Shown here one piece after another: positions 33,326 through 41,901 of a stretch of 64,000 nt of DNA. The position numbers were made by a program, and so were the translations under genes. The notes beneath the pieces were generated by a model, which was given only the letters and a program-made list of their open reading frames with translations, was not told the DNA's origin and made no database searches. This DNA comes from CAXMST01 sp963790085 (GTDB lineage Bacteria > Actinomycetota > Thermoleophilia > Solirubrobacterales > 70-9). Each line of letters starts with the position of its first letter. Within the stretch, counting starts at the first letter, position 1. The DNA lies in NCBI GenBank assembly GCA_963790085.1, contig CAWBNH010000013.1:248001-312000 (forward strand), in the 5' to 3' direction.

Positions 33326-34111
33326 ATGCGCATCCTCTTCGTCGCCGACGTGGTCGGCAAGCCCGGCCTGCGCGGGTTGGCCGCGAAGCTACCCGAGCTG
33401 CGCGAGCGGCATCGCTCCGACCTGGCGATCGTCAACGGCGAGAACTCAGCCGGGGGCGTTGGCATCAACGAGCGCTCGGCGGCGGCGATCTTCGCCGCCG
33501 GCGCCGACGTGATCACGCTCGGCAACCACGCCTACCGGCAGCGTGACTCCTACGAGCTGCTCGACCGCGACGAGCGGATCGTGCGGCCCGCGAACTACCC
33601 GAAGGGGAACCCGGGACGCGGCTCGACCGTGGTCGAGGTCGGGGGCAGCCGGGTCGGGGTGCTGAACCTCTCGGGAGCGCTGCAGCTGACCGTCGCCCGC
33701 TCCCCGTTCGGGGCCGCCGACGCCGAGCTCGGCGAGCTCGAGCGCCGCGGGGCCGAGGTCGTCGTCGTCGACTTCCATGCCGAGGTGACCAGCGAGAAGG
33801 TGGCGATGGGCTGGTACCTGGACGGCCGGGTCGCCGCGGTGCTCGGCACGCACACCCACGTGCCGACCGCCGACGGCCGGGTGCTCCCAGGCGGCACCGC
33901 CTTCATCTCGGACGCCGGGATGACGGGATCCCGGCGCAGCATCCTCGGAGTGCGAATCGAGGATGCGATGGAGGCGTTCACCCGGCAGATGCCGACCCGC
34001 TTCCGGACGGCCGAGGAGGACGTCTGGATCAACGCCGTCGCGCTCGAGACGGGCAGCGACGGCCGGGCTGTCTCGATCGAGCAGATCCTCGAGCCGGTCG
34101 AGCCCGCGTAG
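33326..34111 (+). CDS. Metallophosphoesterase, YmdB/TIGR00282 family
   Basis: This 261-residue calcineurin-like phosphoesterase opens MRILFVADVVGKPGLRGL (metal Asp), then IVNGENSAGGVGIN, DVITLGNHAYRQRD, VVVVDFHAEVTSEKVAMGWY and GTHTHVPTADGRVLPGGTAF, all characteristic of YmdB. Bacillus YmdB is a phosphodiesterase acting on cyclic nucleotides and affecting RNA processing. The AlkD-like remnant starts at the very next base. Confidence 0.92.
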   Translation: MRILFVADVVGKPGLRGLAAKLPELRERHRSDLAIVNGENSAGGVGINERSAAAIFAAGADVITLGNHAYRQRDSYELLDRDERIVRPANYPKGNPGRGSTVVEVGGSRVGVLNLSGALQLTVARSPFGAADAELGELERRGAEVVVVDFHAEVTSEKVAMGWYLDGRVAAVLGTHTHVPTADGRVLPGGTAFISDAGMTGSRRSILGVRIEDAMEAFTRQMPTRFRTAEEDVWINAVALETGSDGRAVSIEQILEPVEPA

Positions 34112-34426
34112 GTGCGCCACCGGGAGGCGATGGCGGCGCTGAAGGCGGCGGGCACCGCGCAGAATCGTAAGGTCTACTCCCGTCACGGGGCACGGCAGCC
34201 CCTCTACGGGGTCAGCTACGCAGAGCTTGGCCGGCTCCGGAGGCAGATCGGCATCGACCAGCGGCTCGCCGAGCAGCTCTGGGGCCGGTTGGCGGTCAGC
34301 CGCGCGCGGCGGGGGCCGCCTCGGGCGCTGGGAAGGGCTCCGGTTCGCCCGGCCGGGTCGCGATCGCCACCAGCAACAGCGGCAGGAACCAGACGATGTA
34401 GAGGTAGAACCAGTGCTCGGCGGTGA
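34112..34426 (+). pseudogene. Truncated DNA alkylation-repair (AlkD-like) protein, N-terminal remnant
   Basis: The first 60 or so residues (EAMAALKAAGTAQNRKVYSR, PLYGVSYAELGRLRRQIGID, RLAEQLWG) match the N-terminus of AlkD-type HEAT-repeat glycosylases as I know the family. After about 34290 the frame loses similarity and runs antisense into the convergent glycosyltransferase gene. A full protein would need about 220 residues. The GTG start abuts the ymdB-type stop, so the original pair was probably coupled. The loss appears to be a deletion at the boundary with the neighbouring gene. Confidence 0.72.
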
Positions 34427-35921
34427 GCTCGACGGCGATCATCACAGCCGCTCCGAGGGCCCCGATCTGGGCCGGCGACCGTTCCCGCGGTACCAGCGCC
34501 ACCGCCACGGCCAGCGCCGCCGCAGCGAGCTTGACGCCGGTGTGCAGGGCCTCGAGATCGGTCTGCCCCCAGATCGAGAACGGGGATTCACGGCCCGCCT
34601 GGCTGCCGATCGTGCGCTCCCAGAAGGTCGCGAACCCGGGGTCGATCGCCGGGTGTGCGAGCAGCAGCGCCGCCGCCGCCGCGAAGGCGCCGCCGTAGAG
34701 CAGGATCGGTCGCAGGCGGGGCCGGATCGGGGCCGCGAGCAGGCCCCGATCCCCCGCTAGATAGAGCGGCGCGAGCGTCAGCGGGGCGAACTTGGTCAGC
34801 GCCGTGACCGCCAACAGCGCCCCTCGGGCAAGCGGCTGGGCGAAGAGCACGAGGCTCCAGATCAGCCCCGCCGCAAGCAGCGAGTCGTTCGCGTTCGACT
34901 GCAGGACGAAGGCGGTGTACGGGTAGGCGAGCCAGGCCAGCGCCAGGGTGGCGCCGAGGCGCCTGCCGGAGAGGCGGAGGCCGAGCACGACCAGCCCGAG
35001 CACGCAGAGCAGGTCGAAGAAGAGCGCGGCCGCGCGTGCGGCCGGCAGTGAGTCCCAGGCGCCACTCCAGGGGAAGATCTGCTCGAACGGAACGTACGCG
35101 AAGTAGTTGGCCGGGCCGTAGGTGTCCCCGGTCGGGTTGTTCTGGGGAAAGGCGGCGTCGCCGTAGATCGGCTCCGCGTCCGTGATCCGGTCCGCCCCGA
35201 TCACACCGGCGTAGCCGACGTCGATCACACCCGAGTCGGCGACGTTGATCGCGATCCGAAAGACGGCGAGGGCCACGCACAGCAGGACCATCGCCCGCAG
35301 CGGCATCGACGGTCGCAGGGAGGAGGTCCGGCGGCCGAAGCCGACCCAGAGCATGCGCGCCAGCAGGTACAGCAGCGGCGGGTAGTACAGGGCCACGGAG
35401 GCGCTGATCTCGGCCTCGTTGAAGAGCGCCTGCGAGAGACCGAAAGAGAGCAGCACGAGCAGGTCGAGATGGGCGATCCGCCTGGGACGGCGCCAGTCGA
35501 ACAGGCCGAGAAAGAAGATCGCGGCCATCGGGATCCAGACGAAGGGCGCATTGAGGATGTGGCCGAACTGGCCCTCCCTTCCCCGGGCCATCGGCCAGGC
35601 GACCTGCACCCCGGTCCACGACTCGAGGATCTCGCCGGTGCTGCCGTCAACGAGCACCAGGATCACCTTCTCGCCGCGGTCGAAGTAGCCGACCTCCCAG
35701 TTGCCGACCGGCTCCGCCTCGACGCCGGCTGTCAGCTTCCCCCTGCCGGCGCGCTCGGCGATCACAGTCGGGTCGGTGTCCGCAATCCGCAGCGCTCTTC
35801 GCGGACCGATCAGGTAGTCGGCCGGCTTCTCCGGCAGCGACGCGGGGAGCTCGGTGCCGGCGGTCGACCCGGCCGGCGTCGAGGCCGCCGCGGGAGCGGG
35901 CGCCGCCGCGGCCAGCGTCAC
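34296..35921 (-). CDS. Polytopic membrane glycosyltransferase (GT87/DUF2029-like)
   Basis: At least 541 residues: a signal-like start, a soluble segment of about 90 residues containing VGNWEVGYFDRGEKVILVLV (a PepSY-like strand pattern), then ten or more membrane helices. NNPTGDTYGPANYFAYVPFE in the first long loop and the overall plan fit polyprenyl-phosphate-sugar-dependent GT-C enzymes. GTG 35921 is the first usable start codon, but it falls inside a hydrophobic signal sequence that is open upstream to the gtrA stop in the same frame, so the true start is unresolved. It is in an operon with the GtrA-like and phosphatase genes. Confidence 0.75.
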   Translation of the reverse strand: MTLAAAAPAPAAASTPAGSTAGTELPASLPEKPADYLIGPRRALRIADTDPTVIAERAGRGKLTAGVEAEPVGNWEVGYFDRGEKVILVLVDGSTGEILESWTGVQVAWPMARGREGQFGHILNAPFVWIPMAAIFFLGLFDWRRPRRIAHLDLLVLLSFGLSQALFNEAEISASVALYYPPLLYLLARMLWVGFGRRTSSLRPSMPLRAMVLLCVALAVFRIAINVADSGVIDVGYAGVIGADRITDAEPIYGDAAFPQNNPTGDTYGPANYFAYVPFEQIFPWSGAWDSLPAARAAALFFDLLCVLGLVVLGLRLSGRRLGATLALAWLAYPYTAFVLQSNANDSLLAAGLIWSLVLFAQPLARGALLAVTALTKFAPLTLAPLYLAGDRGLLAAPIRPRLRPILLYGGAFAAAAALLLAHPAIDPGFATFWERTIGSQAGRESPFSIWGQTDLEALHTGVKLAAAALAVAVALVPRERSPAQIGALGAAVMIAVELTAEHWFYLYIVWFLPLLLVAIATRPGEPEPFPAPEAAPAARG

Positions 35922-36014
35922 GAGCAGGGCGGCAGCGACGGCGGCGCGCCACGTCCGGCGGCGCGGAGCCCGGTCGGCTGTTTGCTGAACCCTCGCCTGC
36001 TCGATACGGCGACG

Positions 36015-36548
36015 CTACCGGGGCGGCTGACGCTCGCGCCCGAAGGTCCAGAGCTTGTTGCCGATGAAGTTGACCGGGGTGGCGACCGCGACCGCGACGG
36101 CCTGGGCCGGGAGCTCGGCGACCCCAACCACGTCGACGAGGATCAGGAGGACCAGCAGGTTGACCGCGAGGCCGGCGAGGCTGACCGCGAAGAACCGCGC
36201 CGCCTGAAAGCCGGCGTGGTCGTCCAACGCCCCCTGCGAGCGGAACGTCCAGACGCGGTTGAGGATGAAGTTGTTGGTGACCGCGACGACGAACGCGGCG
36301 ACCGCCGCGAGCAGGTGGTGGACGTCGCCGACCGAGGTCAGCAGGGCGAAGACGACCAGGTTGATCACATAGCCGGTGCCTCCGACCACCGCGAACTGGA
36401 ACAGCTGCAGCCAATTGGCCGGGCGGCGAGTGCCGAGATGGACCCTGCGAGCGAGCGCCCAGGCCGCGTCGGCCGCCCGCGCGGTTCTGCCACGATCGGC
36501 GACGGAGGGCGCTGCGGTGCGCTGATCGGTGAGCGGCGCCTCGGTCAT
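36015..36548 (-). CDS. GtrA-family membrane protein
   Basis: This 177-residue protein has four transmembrane helices after a 45-residue cytoplasmic N-terminus. FAVVGGTGYVINLVVFALL, NFILNRVWTFRS and the second-half copy NFIGNKLWTFGRE are the internal-repeat signature of GtrA. The family is thought to flip undecaprenyl-linked sugars used for surface glycosylation. It overlaps the phosphatase gene by ATGA and precedes the glycosyltransferase, forming one glycan-modification unit. Confidence 0.88.
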   Translation of the reverse strand: MTEAPLTDQRTAAPSVADRGRTARAADAAWALARRVHLGTRRPANWLQLFQFAVVGGTGYVINLVVFALLTSVGDVHHLLAAVAAFVVAVTNNFILNRVWTFRSQGALDDHAGFQAARFFAVSLAGLAVNLLVLLILVDVVGVAELPAQAVAVAVATPVNFIGNKLWTFGRERQPPR

Positions 36549-38110
36549 CGCACGGCCTTCTGTCGCCGGCGGCCGCCCGCCGCGGGGACGAGGCCGAAGT
36601 GACCTCGGGCGAGGGCGGCGACGTCGGAGATCGCCCACTGGTCGCGGGCGGGTCGCTCCCCGGTCAGTCCGACGGTCAGCAGCGGCCCGAGCGAGTCGGC
36701 GGCGAGCAGCGAACCGTGGCTGCCGCCCGGGATGTGCGTGGTGCCGCCCCAGTCGACAAGCTCGTAGCCGGGGGCCGCCGAGACCAGCAGGTCGGCGGCG
36801 TAGGGGGAGCGCAGGGCCGCCCAGAGCCGCGCGAAGGCGTCCGGGTAGAGGGCCGAGTCGACGATTCCGCCGGAGCGCTCGAGGTCGAGCAACTCGAGGT
36901 CGCCCTCCCAGCTCCAGCCTCGGGCGCGCCGGTCGGTCGCGGTCCGGCCCGGGGCGAAGCTGAGTTGCCGGCCCTCCCGCGCAACCACCGCCCACCGACA
37001 GTCCGGGACCCCGACCGAGCGGCGCTGCGCCGGGCGCCCGTCGCCGTCGGCGAGCCAGGCGAGCAGGTCGACTCCGGGGTGCTGAGCGAGGGTTGCCCGG
37101 ACCCCATCGTGCAAGCGGCGGCCGCGGGACCCGTCGCGGAGAATCCAGACCCCCGCCGCCCGCGAGCTCGGCCCCACCGCGAGCTCGGCCCGAGAGGGAT
37201 CGTCGGCATTCGGCTGCAGCACACGCCAGTCCTCGTTGAGCAGGGCGCCGAGGTCGAGCTCCGAGTGAACCTCGGTCTGGGAGTGGTCGGCCATCAGGAT
37301 CACGGCGTTGTCGACCAGAAAGGCGTCGATCCCACCTGCGGCCTCGACGATCGCCCCCAGGCACTGATCGGCGTGGGCGATCGAGGTCGCGCTGGCTGCG
37401 GGGCCGTGACGGTGCGAGTAGTGGTCGTTGTCCGGCAGGGAGAACAGCATGAAGTCGTAGAGGTCGCGCTCCACCAACTCGACGCCGACGCAGGCCGAGT
37501 AGTCATCGCGGGCGTCCGGGCGGGCGAGCGTCGGCCGGCACGGCACCTTCCGGGAGGCATACAGCTCGCCGTAGAAGAGCTCGTCGGGGCCCCAGACAGC
37601 GTGATGGAACTTCGCGGCGGTCGCCACCCTGCCGAGCAGGCCCTCGAGCCCCAGCTCATGGCGGGTCCGGCCCCGATAGATCAGGAACGGCGTGCAGGCG
37701 CTGCGCAGGCCGATGTCGCCGAAGCTCTCGTAGAGCGTCTCGACATCGTGCGAGAGGTGGCCCATGTTCATGTTGTAGACCGTGTCGTAGAGGGCGCTGA
37801 AGAGCCCGAAGGTCCGGGTCGCCTCCCACGAGGACCCGTACTCGACATAGCGGCGCTCGGCCCGGTGGTACCAGTTCATCCCAGGGATGAAGTGACCGTC
37901 GGGGCGGGCGCCGGTCATGATCTCGGAGGTGCACACCGGGGTCACCGACGGGAAGCTCGAGACGCAGTCCTCGATCAGTTCGCCGCGATCGAGCAGCGCG
38001 CCGAAGGTCGGCGCGTCCCCCGCTGCGACCGTCCGCGTCAACATGTCGGTCCGCAGTGAGTCGACGACGACGAGTACGAGCTTGCGTTGCGCGTTCGCTG
38101 ATTCGGGCAC
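36545..38110 (-). CDS. Alkaline-phosphatase-superfamily phosphodiesterase/phosphatase
   Basis: This 521-residue protein opens KLVLVVVDSLRTDML (metal Asp) followed by SSFPSVTPVCTSEIMTGARP (nucleophile Thr or Ser). DNDHYSHRHG, MADHSQTEV and GTTHIPGGSHGSLL supply the remaining metal ligands of type I phosphodiesterases. It lacks a signal peptide, so it would act in the cytoplasm, possibly on a lipid- or nucleotide-linked sugar used by the downstream GtrA and glycosyltransferase. The start is GTG 38110 after TACCCC. Confidence 0.85.
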   Translation of the reverse strand: MPESANAQRKLVLVVVDSLRTDMLTRTVAAGDAPTFGALLDRGELIEDCVSSFPSVTPVCTSEIMTGARPDGHFIPGMNWYHRAERRYVEYGSSWEATRTFGLFSALYDTVYNMNMGHLSHDVETLYESFGDIGLRSACTPFLIYRGRTRHELGLEGLLGRVATAAKFHHAVWGPDELFYGELYASRKVPCRPTLARPDARDDYSACVGVELVERDLYDFMLFSLPDNDHYSHRHGPAASATSIAHADQCLGAIVEAAGGIDAFLVDNAVILMADHSQTEVHSELDLGALLNEDWRVLQPNADDPSRAELAVGPSSRAAGVWILRDGSRGRRLHDGVRATLAQHPGVDLLAWLADGDGRPAQRRSVGVPDCRWAVVAREGRQLSFAPGRTATDRRARGWSWEGDLELLDLERSGGIVDSALYPDAFARLWAALRSPYAADLLVSAAPGYELVDWGGTTHIPGGSHGSLLAADSLGPLLTVGLTGERPARDQWAISDVAALARGHFGLVPAAGGRRRQKAVR

Positions 38111-38116
38111 GGAGTC

Positions 38117-38122
38117 GGGGTA
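38117..38122 (-). promoter_or_regulatory. Putative leaderless -10 (TACCCC) for the phosphatase-gtrA-GT operon
   Basis: TACCCC on the minus strand lies 6 bases before GTG 38110; the last position departs from the common box. Confidence 0.35.
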
Positions 38123-38163
38123 GGTTGGCAGAGTCCGGTGGCGGGAACCCCCGCTCCGCCGGC

Positions 38164-38760
38164 TCAGCGAAGGACCCGGAGACCCTCGTACTTCTCGCCC
38201 GCCCGGCGGCGACGGCCGGCGGCCACCACCGCCAGCCCGATCAGCACCAGCAGCGAGGCGGGCGGGACGAACAGGGCGAGCAGCGCGGTCAGGATTCCGG
38301 CGGCGGCGAAGATCAGCTCGAGCGTCGACGCCGCACCCTGGTCTTCCTCGGCCCGCTGCTGCGCCCCGGCGAGCAGGTCCCCGGCGAGCAGGGCCGAGCC
38401 GGCGCCGAGCAGGGCGCCGAGGGCGAAGCCGATCGCCGCGGGCTCGCCGCGCTCGGCGAGCGACGCAGCGCCGAAGACGGCGGCGAGGACGGCGGCGGCT
38501 GCCGCCGCGCGGACCCGGCGATCGAACGGGCCCGGCACGCTGCCTGGGGGCCGCCGCCGCTCGTAGAACGCCAGCACGTTGGCGGCCAGGAGGATCGCCA
38601 CGAACCAGCCGTCACCGATGAACTCCCAGTCGGTCGCGCGGACATCGATGCCGGCGTCGGCGGAGGCCATCGCGGCGATGAACAGCGCCGCCAGCAGCCC
38701 ACCGATTCCGACCGCCAGCGCGAGGCCGATCGCCTGGCAGATAGCGAGGAACAGGTCCAT
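38164..38760 (-). CDS. Polytopic membrane protein, DUF4126-like
   Basis: This 198-residue protein has five or six hydrophobic segments (LAICQAIGLALAVGIGGLLA at the N-terminus, IGFALGALLGAGSALLAGD midway) and short basic ends. The alternating Ala/Gly-rich helices and the TDWEFIGDGWFVAILLAAN stretch fit DUF4126 membrane proteins, but this is a tentative match. It is divergent from the aminotransferase and only 53 bases from the phosphatase start. Confidence 0.6.
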   Translation of the reverse strand: MDLFLAICQAIGLALAVGIGGLLAALFIAAMASADAGIDVRATDWEFIGDGWFVAILLAANVLAFYERRRPPGSVPGPFDRRVRAAAAAAVLAAVFGAASLAERGEPAAIGFALGALLGAGSALLAGDLLAGAQQRAEEDQGAASTLELIFAAAGILTALLALFVPPASLLVLIGLAVVAAGRRRRAGEKYEGLRVLR

Positions 38761-38808
38761 CGCCGCCGCAGGCTAGTGGACGCTGCGACCGCGCGTGAGC
38801 CGGTCCGG

Positions 38809-38814
38809 CAGACT
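38809..38814 (+). promoter_or_regulatory. Putative leaderless -10 (CAGACT) for the aminotransferase-ddl pair
   Basis: CAGACT lies 7 bases before GTG 38822. It resembles the AAGACT box at 33314 and favours this start over the upstream GTG 38795. Confidence 0.35.
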
Positions 38815-38821
38815 TAGCGGC

Positions 38822-40219
38822 GTGAGCGGCCACCCCCCCAGCAGCCGGCCCGAGCCGAGCGGCAGCCCGGCGGGAAGGCGACATCGACGGGCGCACACGA
38901 CCGCGCGTGACCTCGAGCGATACGCCGGGTTGTTCGCCGGCAGGACGCGCGTGATGCGATCTTCCGCGATGCGGGACCTGATGGAGATCACAGCCCGACC
39001 GGAGGTGATCTCGCTCGCCGGCGGCCTCCCGGACACCTCCACCTTCCCGCCCGATTCGTTCGCCGCGCAGATGACGCGGATTGCCCAGGAGTCCTCGGCG
39101 GAGGCGCTCCAGTACGGGCCGACCGAGGGCTTCACGCGGACCAAGCAGGTGATCGGCGAGCTGATGGCAGCCGAGGGGATGGATCCCGACCCCGACGATC
39201 TGATCGTCACCACCGGCGGCCAGCAGGCGCTCGATCTGGTCGCGAAGACGCTGCTCGATCCAGGCGACGTCGTGATCGCCGAGGGACCCACGTACCCCGG
39301 GGCTGTGCCGGTCTTCTGCTCGTACGAGGCCGACCTCCGGCAGATACCGATCGACGGCGAGGGGATGCGGATCGACTGCCTGCTGGCGACGCTCGAGACG
39401 CTCGATCGGCAGCGGCGCCGGCCAAAGCTGATCTACTCGGTCCCGACCTTTCAGAACCCGGGTGGGGTGACGATGTCGCTCGCCCGGCGTCGCGAGCTGG
39501 TCGAGATCGCGCGCGATCGCGAGCTGCTGATCCTCGAGGACAACCCCTACGGCCTGCTCCGCTTCGAAGGAGCGCCGCTGGAGTCCCTCTACGCCCTCGA
39601 CGGAGGCGACTACGTCCTCTACACCGGCACCTTCTCGAAGATCCTGTCGCCGGGGATCAGGGTCGGGTGGCTCTGCGCGCCGCCTCCGGTGATGGAGAAG
39701 GTGGTGCTCGGCAAGCAGGCGGCCGATCTCTGCACGTCGACGCTGACCCAGTACTTCGTCGGCGAGTTCTTTGCGGAAGGACGCTGGCGAGAGTACATCG
39801 CCGACGTCTCCGCGATCTACCGATCACGGCGCGACGCGCTGCTCGGCGGCCTCGAGCGGTTCTTCCCGCCGGAGGCGCGCTGGTCGCGGCCCGAGGGCGG
39901 GCTGTTCGTCTGGGCGACCCTGCCGGACTACATCAACACCACCGACCTGCTCGCCAAGGCCCTCCGCGAGAACGTCGCCTTCGTGCCCGGCGAGGCCGCC
40001 TTCGCGGACGGACTCGGCAGGGCCTCGATGCGGCTCAACTTTTCGGCCCGGAGTGAGGACGAGATCCGCGAGGGAGTCCGCAGGATCGGGCGCGCCGTCG
40101 GTGAGCAGATGGCCCTCTACCGCACGATCACCGGCGAGCACCGGGTTCCTGAACCGGCGGAGGGCGACGGGGAGGCCGCCGAAGTGCTGCCGCTGCGGCG
40201 GCCGGGTGAGCGTTCGTGA
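38822..40219 (+). CDS. PLP-dependent aminotransferase (2-aminoadipate/LysN-like)
   Basis: This protein of about 465 residues is a fold-type I transaminase: ISLAGGLPDTSTFPPDSF, LQYGPTEGFTRTKQVIG, TTGGQQALDLVAKTLLD, SVPTFQNPGGVTMS, ILEDNPYGLLRFEG and GTFSKILSPGIRVGW with the PLP Lys near residue 280. The first 40 residues are basic and poorly conserved. It ends in a GTGA overlap with ddl, so the two are coupled; this suggests but does not prove a role in supplying an amino acid for peptidoglycan. Confidence 0.87.
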   Translation: MSGHPPSSRPEPSGSPAGRRHRRAHTTARDLERYAGLFAGRTRVMRSSAMRDLMEITARPEVISLAGGLPDTSTFPPDSFAAQMTRIAQESSAEALQYGPTEGFTRTKQVIGELMAAEGMDPDPDDLIVTTGGQQALDLVAKTLLDPGDVVIAEGPTYPGAVPVFCSYEADLRQIPIDGEGMRIDCLLATLETLDRQRRRPKLIYSVPTFQNPGGVTMSLARRRELVEIARDRELLILEDNPYGLLRFEGAPLESLYALDGGDYVLYTGTFSKILSPGIRVGWLCAPPPVMEKVVLGKQAADLCTSTLTQYFVGEFFAEGRWREYIADVSAIYRSRRDALLGGLERFFPPEARWSRPEGGLFVWATLPDYINTTDLLAKALRENVAFVPGEAAFADGLGRASMRLNFSARSEDEIREGVRRIGRAVGEQMALYRTITGEHRVPEPAEGDGEAAEVLPLRRPGERS

Positions 40220-41154
40220 AGGTTGCCGTGGTCAAGGGTGGACGCTCGCTCGAGCGGGCGGTCTCGCTGCGGTCCGGCGCCCGAGTCGAGGATGCGCTCG
40301 GGGCGCTCGGACACCGAGCGGTCGCGCTCGACGCGGGCGAGCAGCTAGTCGCCAGCCTCAAGGCCGAGCGGCCCGACGTCGCGTTCATCGCCCTGCACGG
40401 GCCGGGCGGCGAGGACGGCACAGTTCAGGAGCTGCTCGAGATCCTCGGGATTCCGTATACGGGCTCGGGGGTGGCCGCATCCATGCGCAGCATGGACAAG
40501 GCGACGACCAAGAACATCCTCCGCGAGTCCGGAATCCCCACCCCGGATTGGGTTGCCTTCAACGCCACGGCCTTTCGCGAGCTCGGGGCGGCCGACGCGC
40601 TCGAGGAGATCGAGGCGGGGCTCGGCTTCCCGCTCGTGGTCAAGCCCGCGGCTCAGGGCTCCTCGCTCGGGGTCCACTTCGCCGCGACCCGGGATCAAGT
40701 TCCCGAGGCCCTGATCGCCGCCTTCAGCTACGACGACCGCGTGCTGCTCGAGCGCCACGTGCACGGTCGGGAGCTCGCGGTCTCGGTGATCGACGGAGAG
40801 GCGCTGCCGATCGTCGAGGCGGTCCCACTCGAGGCTGACCAGTTCAACTACGAGGCCCGCTACGAGATCGGCCGCACCTCCTACAACTGCCCGGCCGAGC
40901 TCGGCGGCCGTGACGAGGAGGTGCGCGAGGCGGCCTTGGGCACCTGGCGGGCGCTGGGGCTGGCCGGCTTCGCGCGGATCGACGTGATGCTCTCCGAGGA
41001 TGGACCCCAGGTCCTCGAAGCCAACGCGATCCCCGGCCTGACCGACACCTCGCTGCTGCCGATGGCCTGCGAAGCGGCTGGAATCAGCTTCGAGAGGTTC
41101 GTGGCGATCGCGATCGAGCTCGCGATCGGCAGCCCGGCCGGAGCCGGCCGTTAG
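40216..41154 (+). CDS. ddl: D-alanine--D-alanine ligase
   Basis: This 312-residue ATP-grasp ligase makes the D-Ala-D-Ala end of the cell-wall precursor. Motifs: VVKGGRSLERAVSL, FIALHGPGGEDGTVQELLEI, GIPYTGSGVAASMRSMDKAT, VKPAAQGSSLGV (serine loop) and LEANAIPGLTDTSLLPM. The N-terminal GGRSLER replaces the more common GGxSxEH; the Glu that binds the first D-Ala is still present. It ends back to back with the nuclease gene (stop codons adjacent). Confidence 0.9.
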   Translation: MKVAVVKGGRSLERAVSLRSGARVEDALGALGHRAVALDAGEQLVASLKAERPDVAFIALHGPGGEDGTVQELLEILGIPYTGSGVAASMRSMDKATTKNILRESGIPTPDWVAFNATAFRELGAADALEEIEAGLGFPLVVKPAAQGSSLGVHFAATRDQVPEALIAAFSYDDRVLLERHVHGRELAVSVIDGEALPIVEAVPLEADQFNYEARYEIGRTSYNCPAELGGRDEEVREAALGTWRALGLAGFARIDVMLSEDGPQVLEANAIPGLTDTSLLPMACEAAGISFERFVAIAIELAIGSPAGAGR

Positions 41155-41691
41155 CTAGCGCTCGTCGTCGGGATCGGGATCGGGGTCGGCGGGTGGCTCC
41201 TCGCCCTCCTCGCCCATGAAGTCCTCGGGCGAGACGTTCTCGAGGAAGTCCTTGAACTTCTCCACGACCTCGTCCTGATCCTCGACCTCGTGCTCGAACT
41301 CGATCGACGACTCCTCGATCACGTCCTCGGCCGCGTAGATCGGAGCCTCCATGCGAACCGCGAGCGCGAGCGCGTCGGACGGGCGCGAGTCGATCTCGAT
41401 CTCGCTGCCGTTGATCGAGATCGTGATCGATGCGTAGAACGTGTTGTCCCGCAGCTCGGTGACCGAGACGCGCTCGCACTTGGCGTCGAGCTGGCCGAGC
41501 ACGTCGGAGAGCAGATCGTGCGTCATCGGGCGCGGGGTCGAGGCGCCCTGAAGCTTCATCAGGATCGCCGCCGCCTCCGGATGACCGATCCAGATCGGTA
41601 GGAACCGGTTGCCGTCGTCGGTCTTCAGCAGAACGATCGGCTGCTTGCCGACCATGTCGAAGCTGACTCCGTAAATCTGCATCCTCTGCAT
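41155..41691 (-). CDS. Bifunctional nuclease domain (BFN/DUF151) protein
   Basis: This 178-residue protein has an N-terminal BFN domain: MQIYGVSFDMVGKQPIVLLK, FLPIWIGHPEAAAILMKLQG, RPMTHDLLSDVLGQL, VTELRDNTFYASITI and SRPSDALALAVRMEAPIY. An acidic C-terminal tail follows. Characterised members have RNase and DNase activity; their role in bacteria is unclear. A TATAAT -10 lies 35 bases upstream on the minus strand, with GGTGAT before the ATG, so this gene has a normal leader. Confidence 0.88.
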   Translation of the reverse strand: MQRMQIYGVSFDMVGKQPIVLLKTDDGNRFLPIWIGHPEAAAILMKLQGASTPRPMTHDLLSDVLGQLDAKCERVSVTELRDNTFYASITISINGSEIEIDSRPSDALALAVRMEAPIYAAEDVIEESSIEFEHEVEDQDEVVEKFKDFLENVSPEDFMGEEGEEPPADPDPDPDDER

Positions 41692-41725
41692 GCGATCACC
41701 ACCGCGGCGCGGCTGGGGCCGGACG

Positions 41726-41731
41726 ATTATA
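41726..41731 (-). promoter_or_regulatory. Consensus -10 (TATAAT) for the BFN gene
   Basis: A perfect TATAAT on the minus strand about 35 bases before ATG 41691, leaving a short leader. It contrasts with the leaderless arrangement at many neighbours. Confidence 0.5.
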
Positions 41732-41787
41732 GGTGCGAGCAGGTCGCCGCCAGTAGGGCTCCAACGGTGGGCATTCCCAGGGGCGGA

Positions 41788-41861
<74 letters not shown>

Positions 41862-41901
41862 GCGCCGCGGCATTGTAGTGAGCGCCTGCCGGAGGGCGTG
41901 G

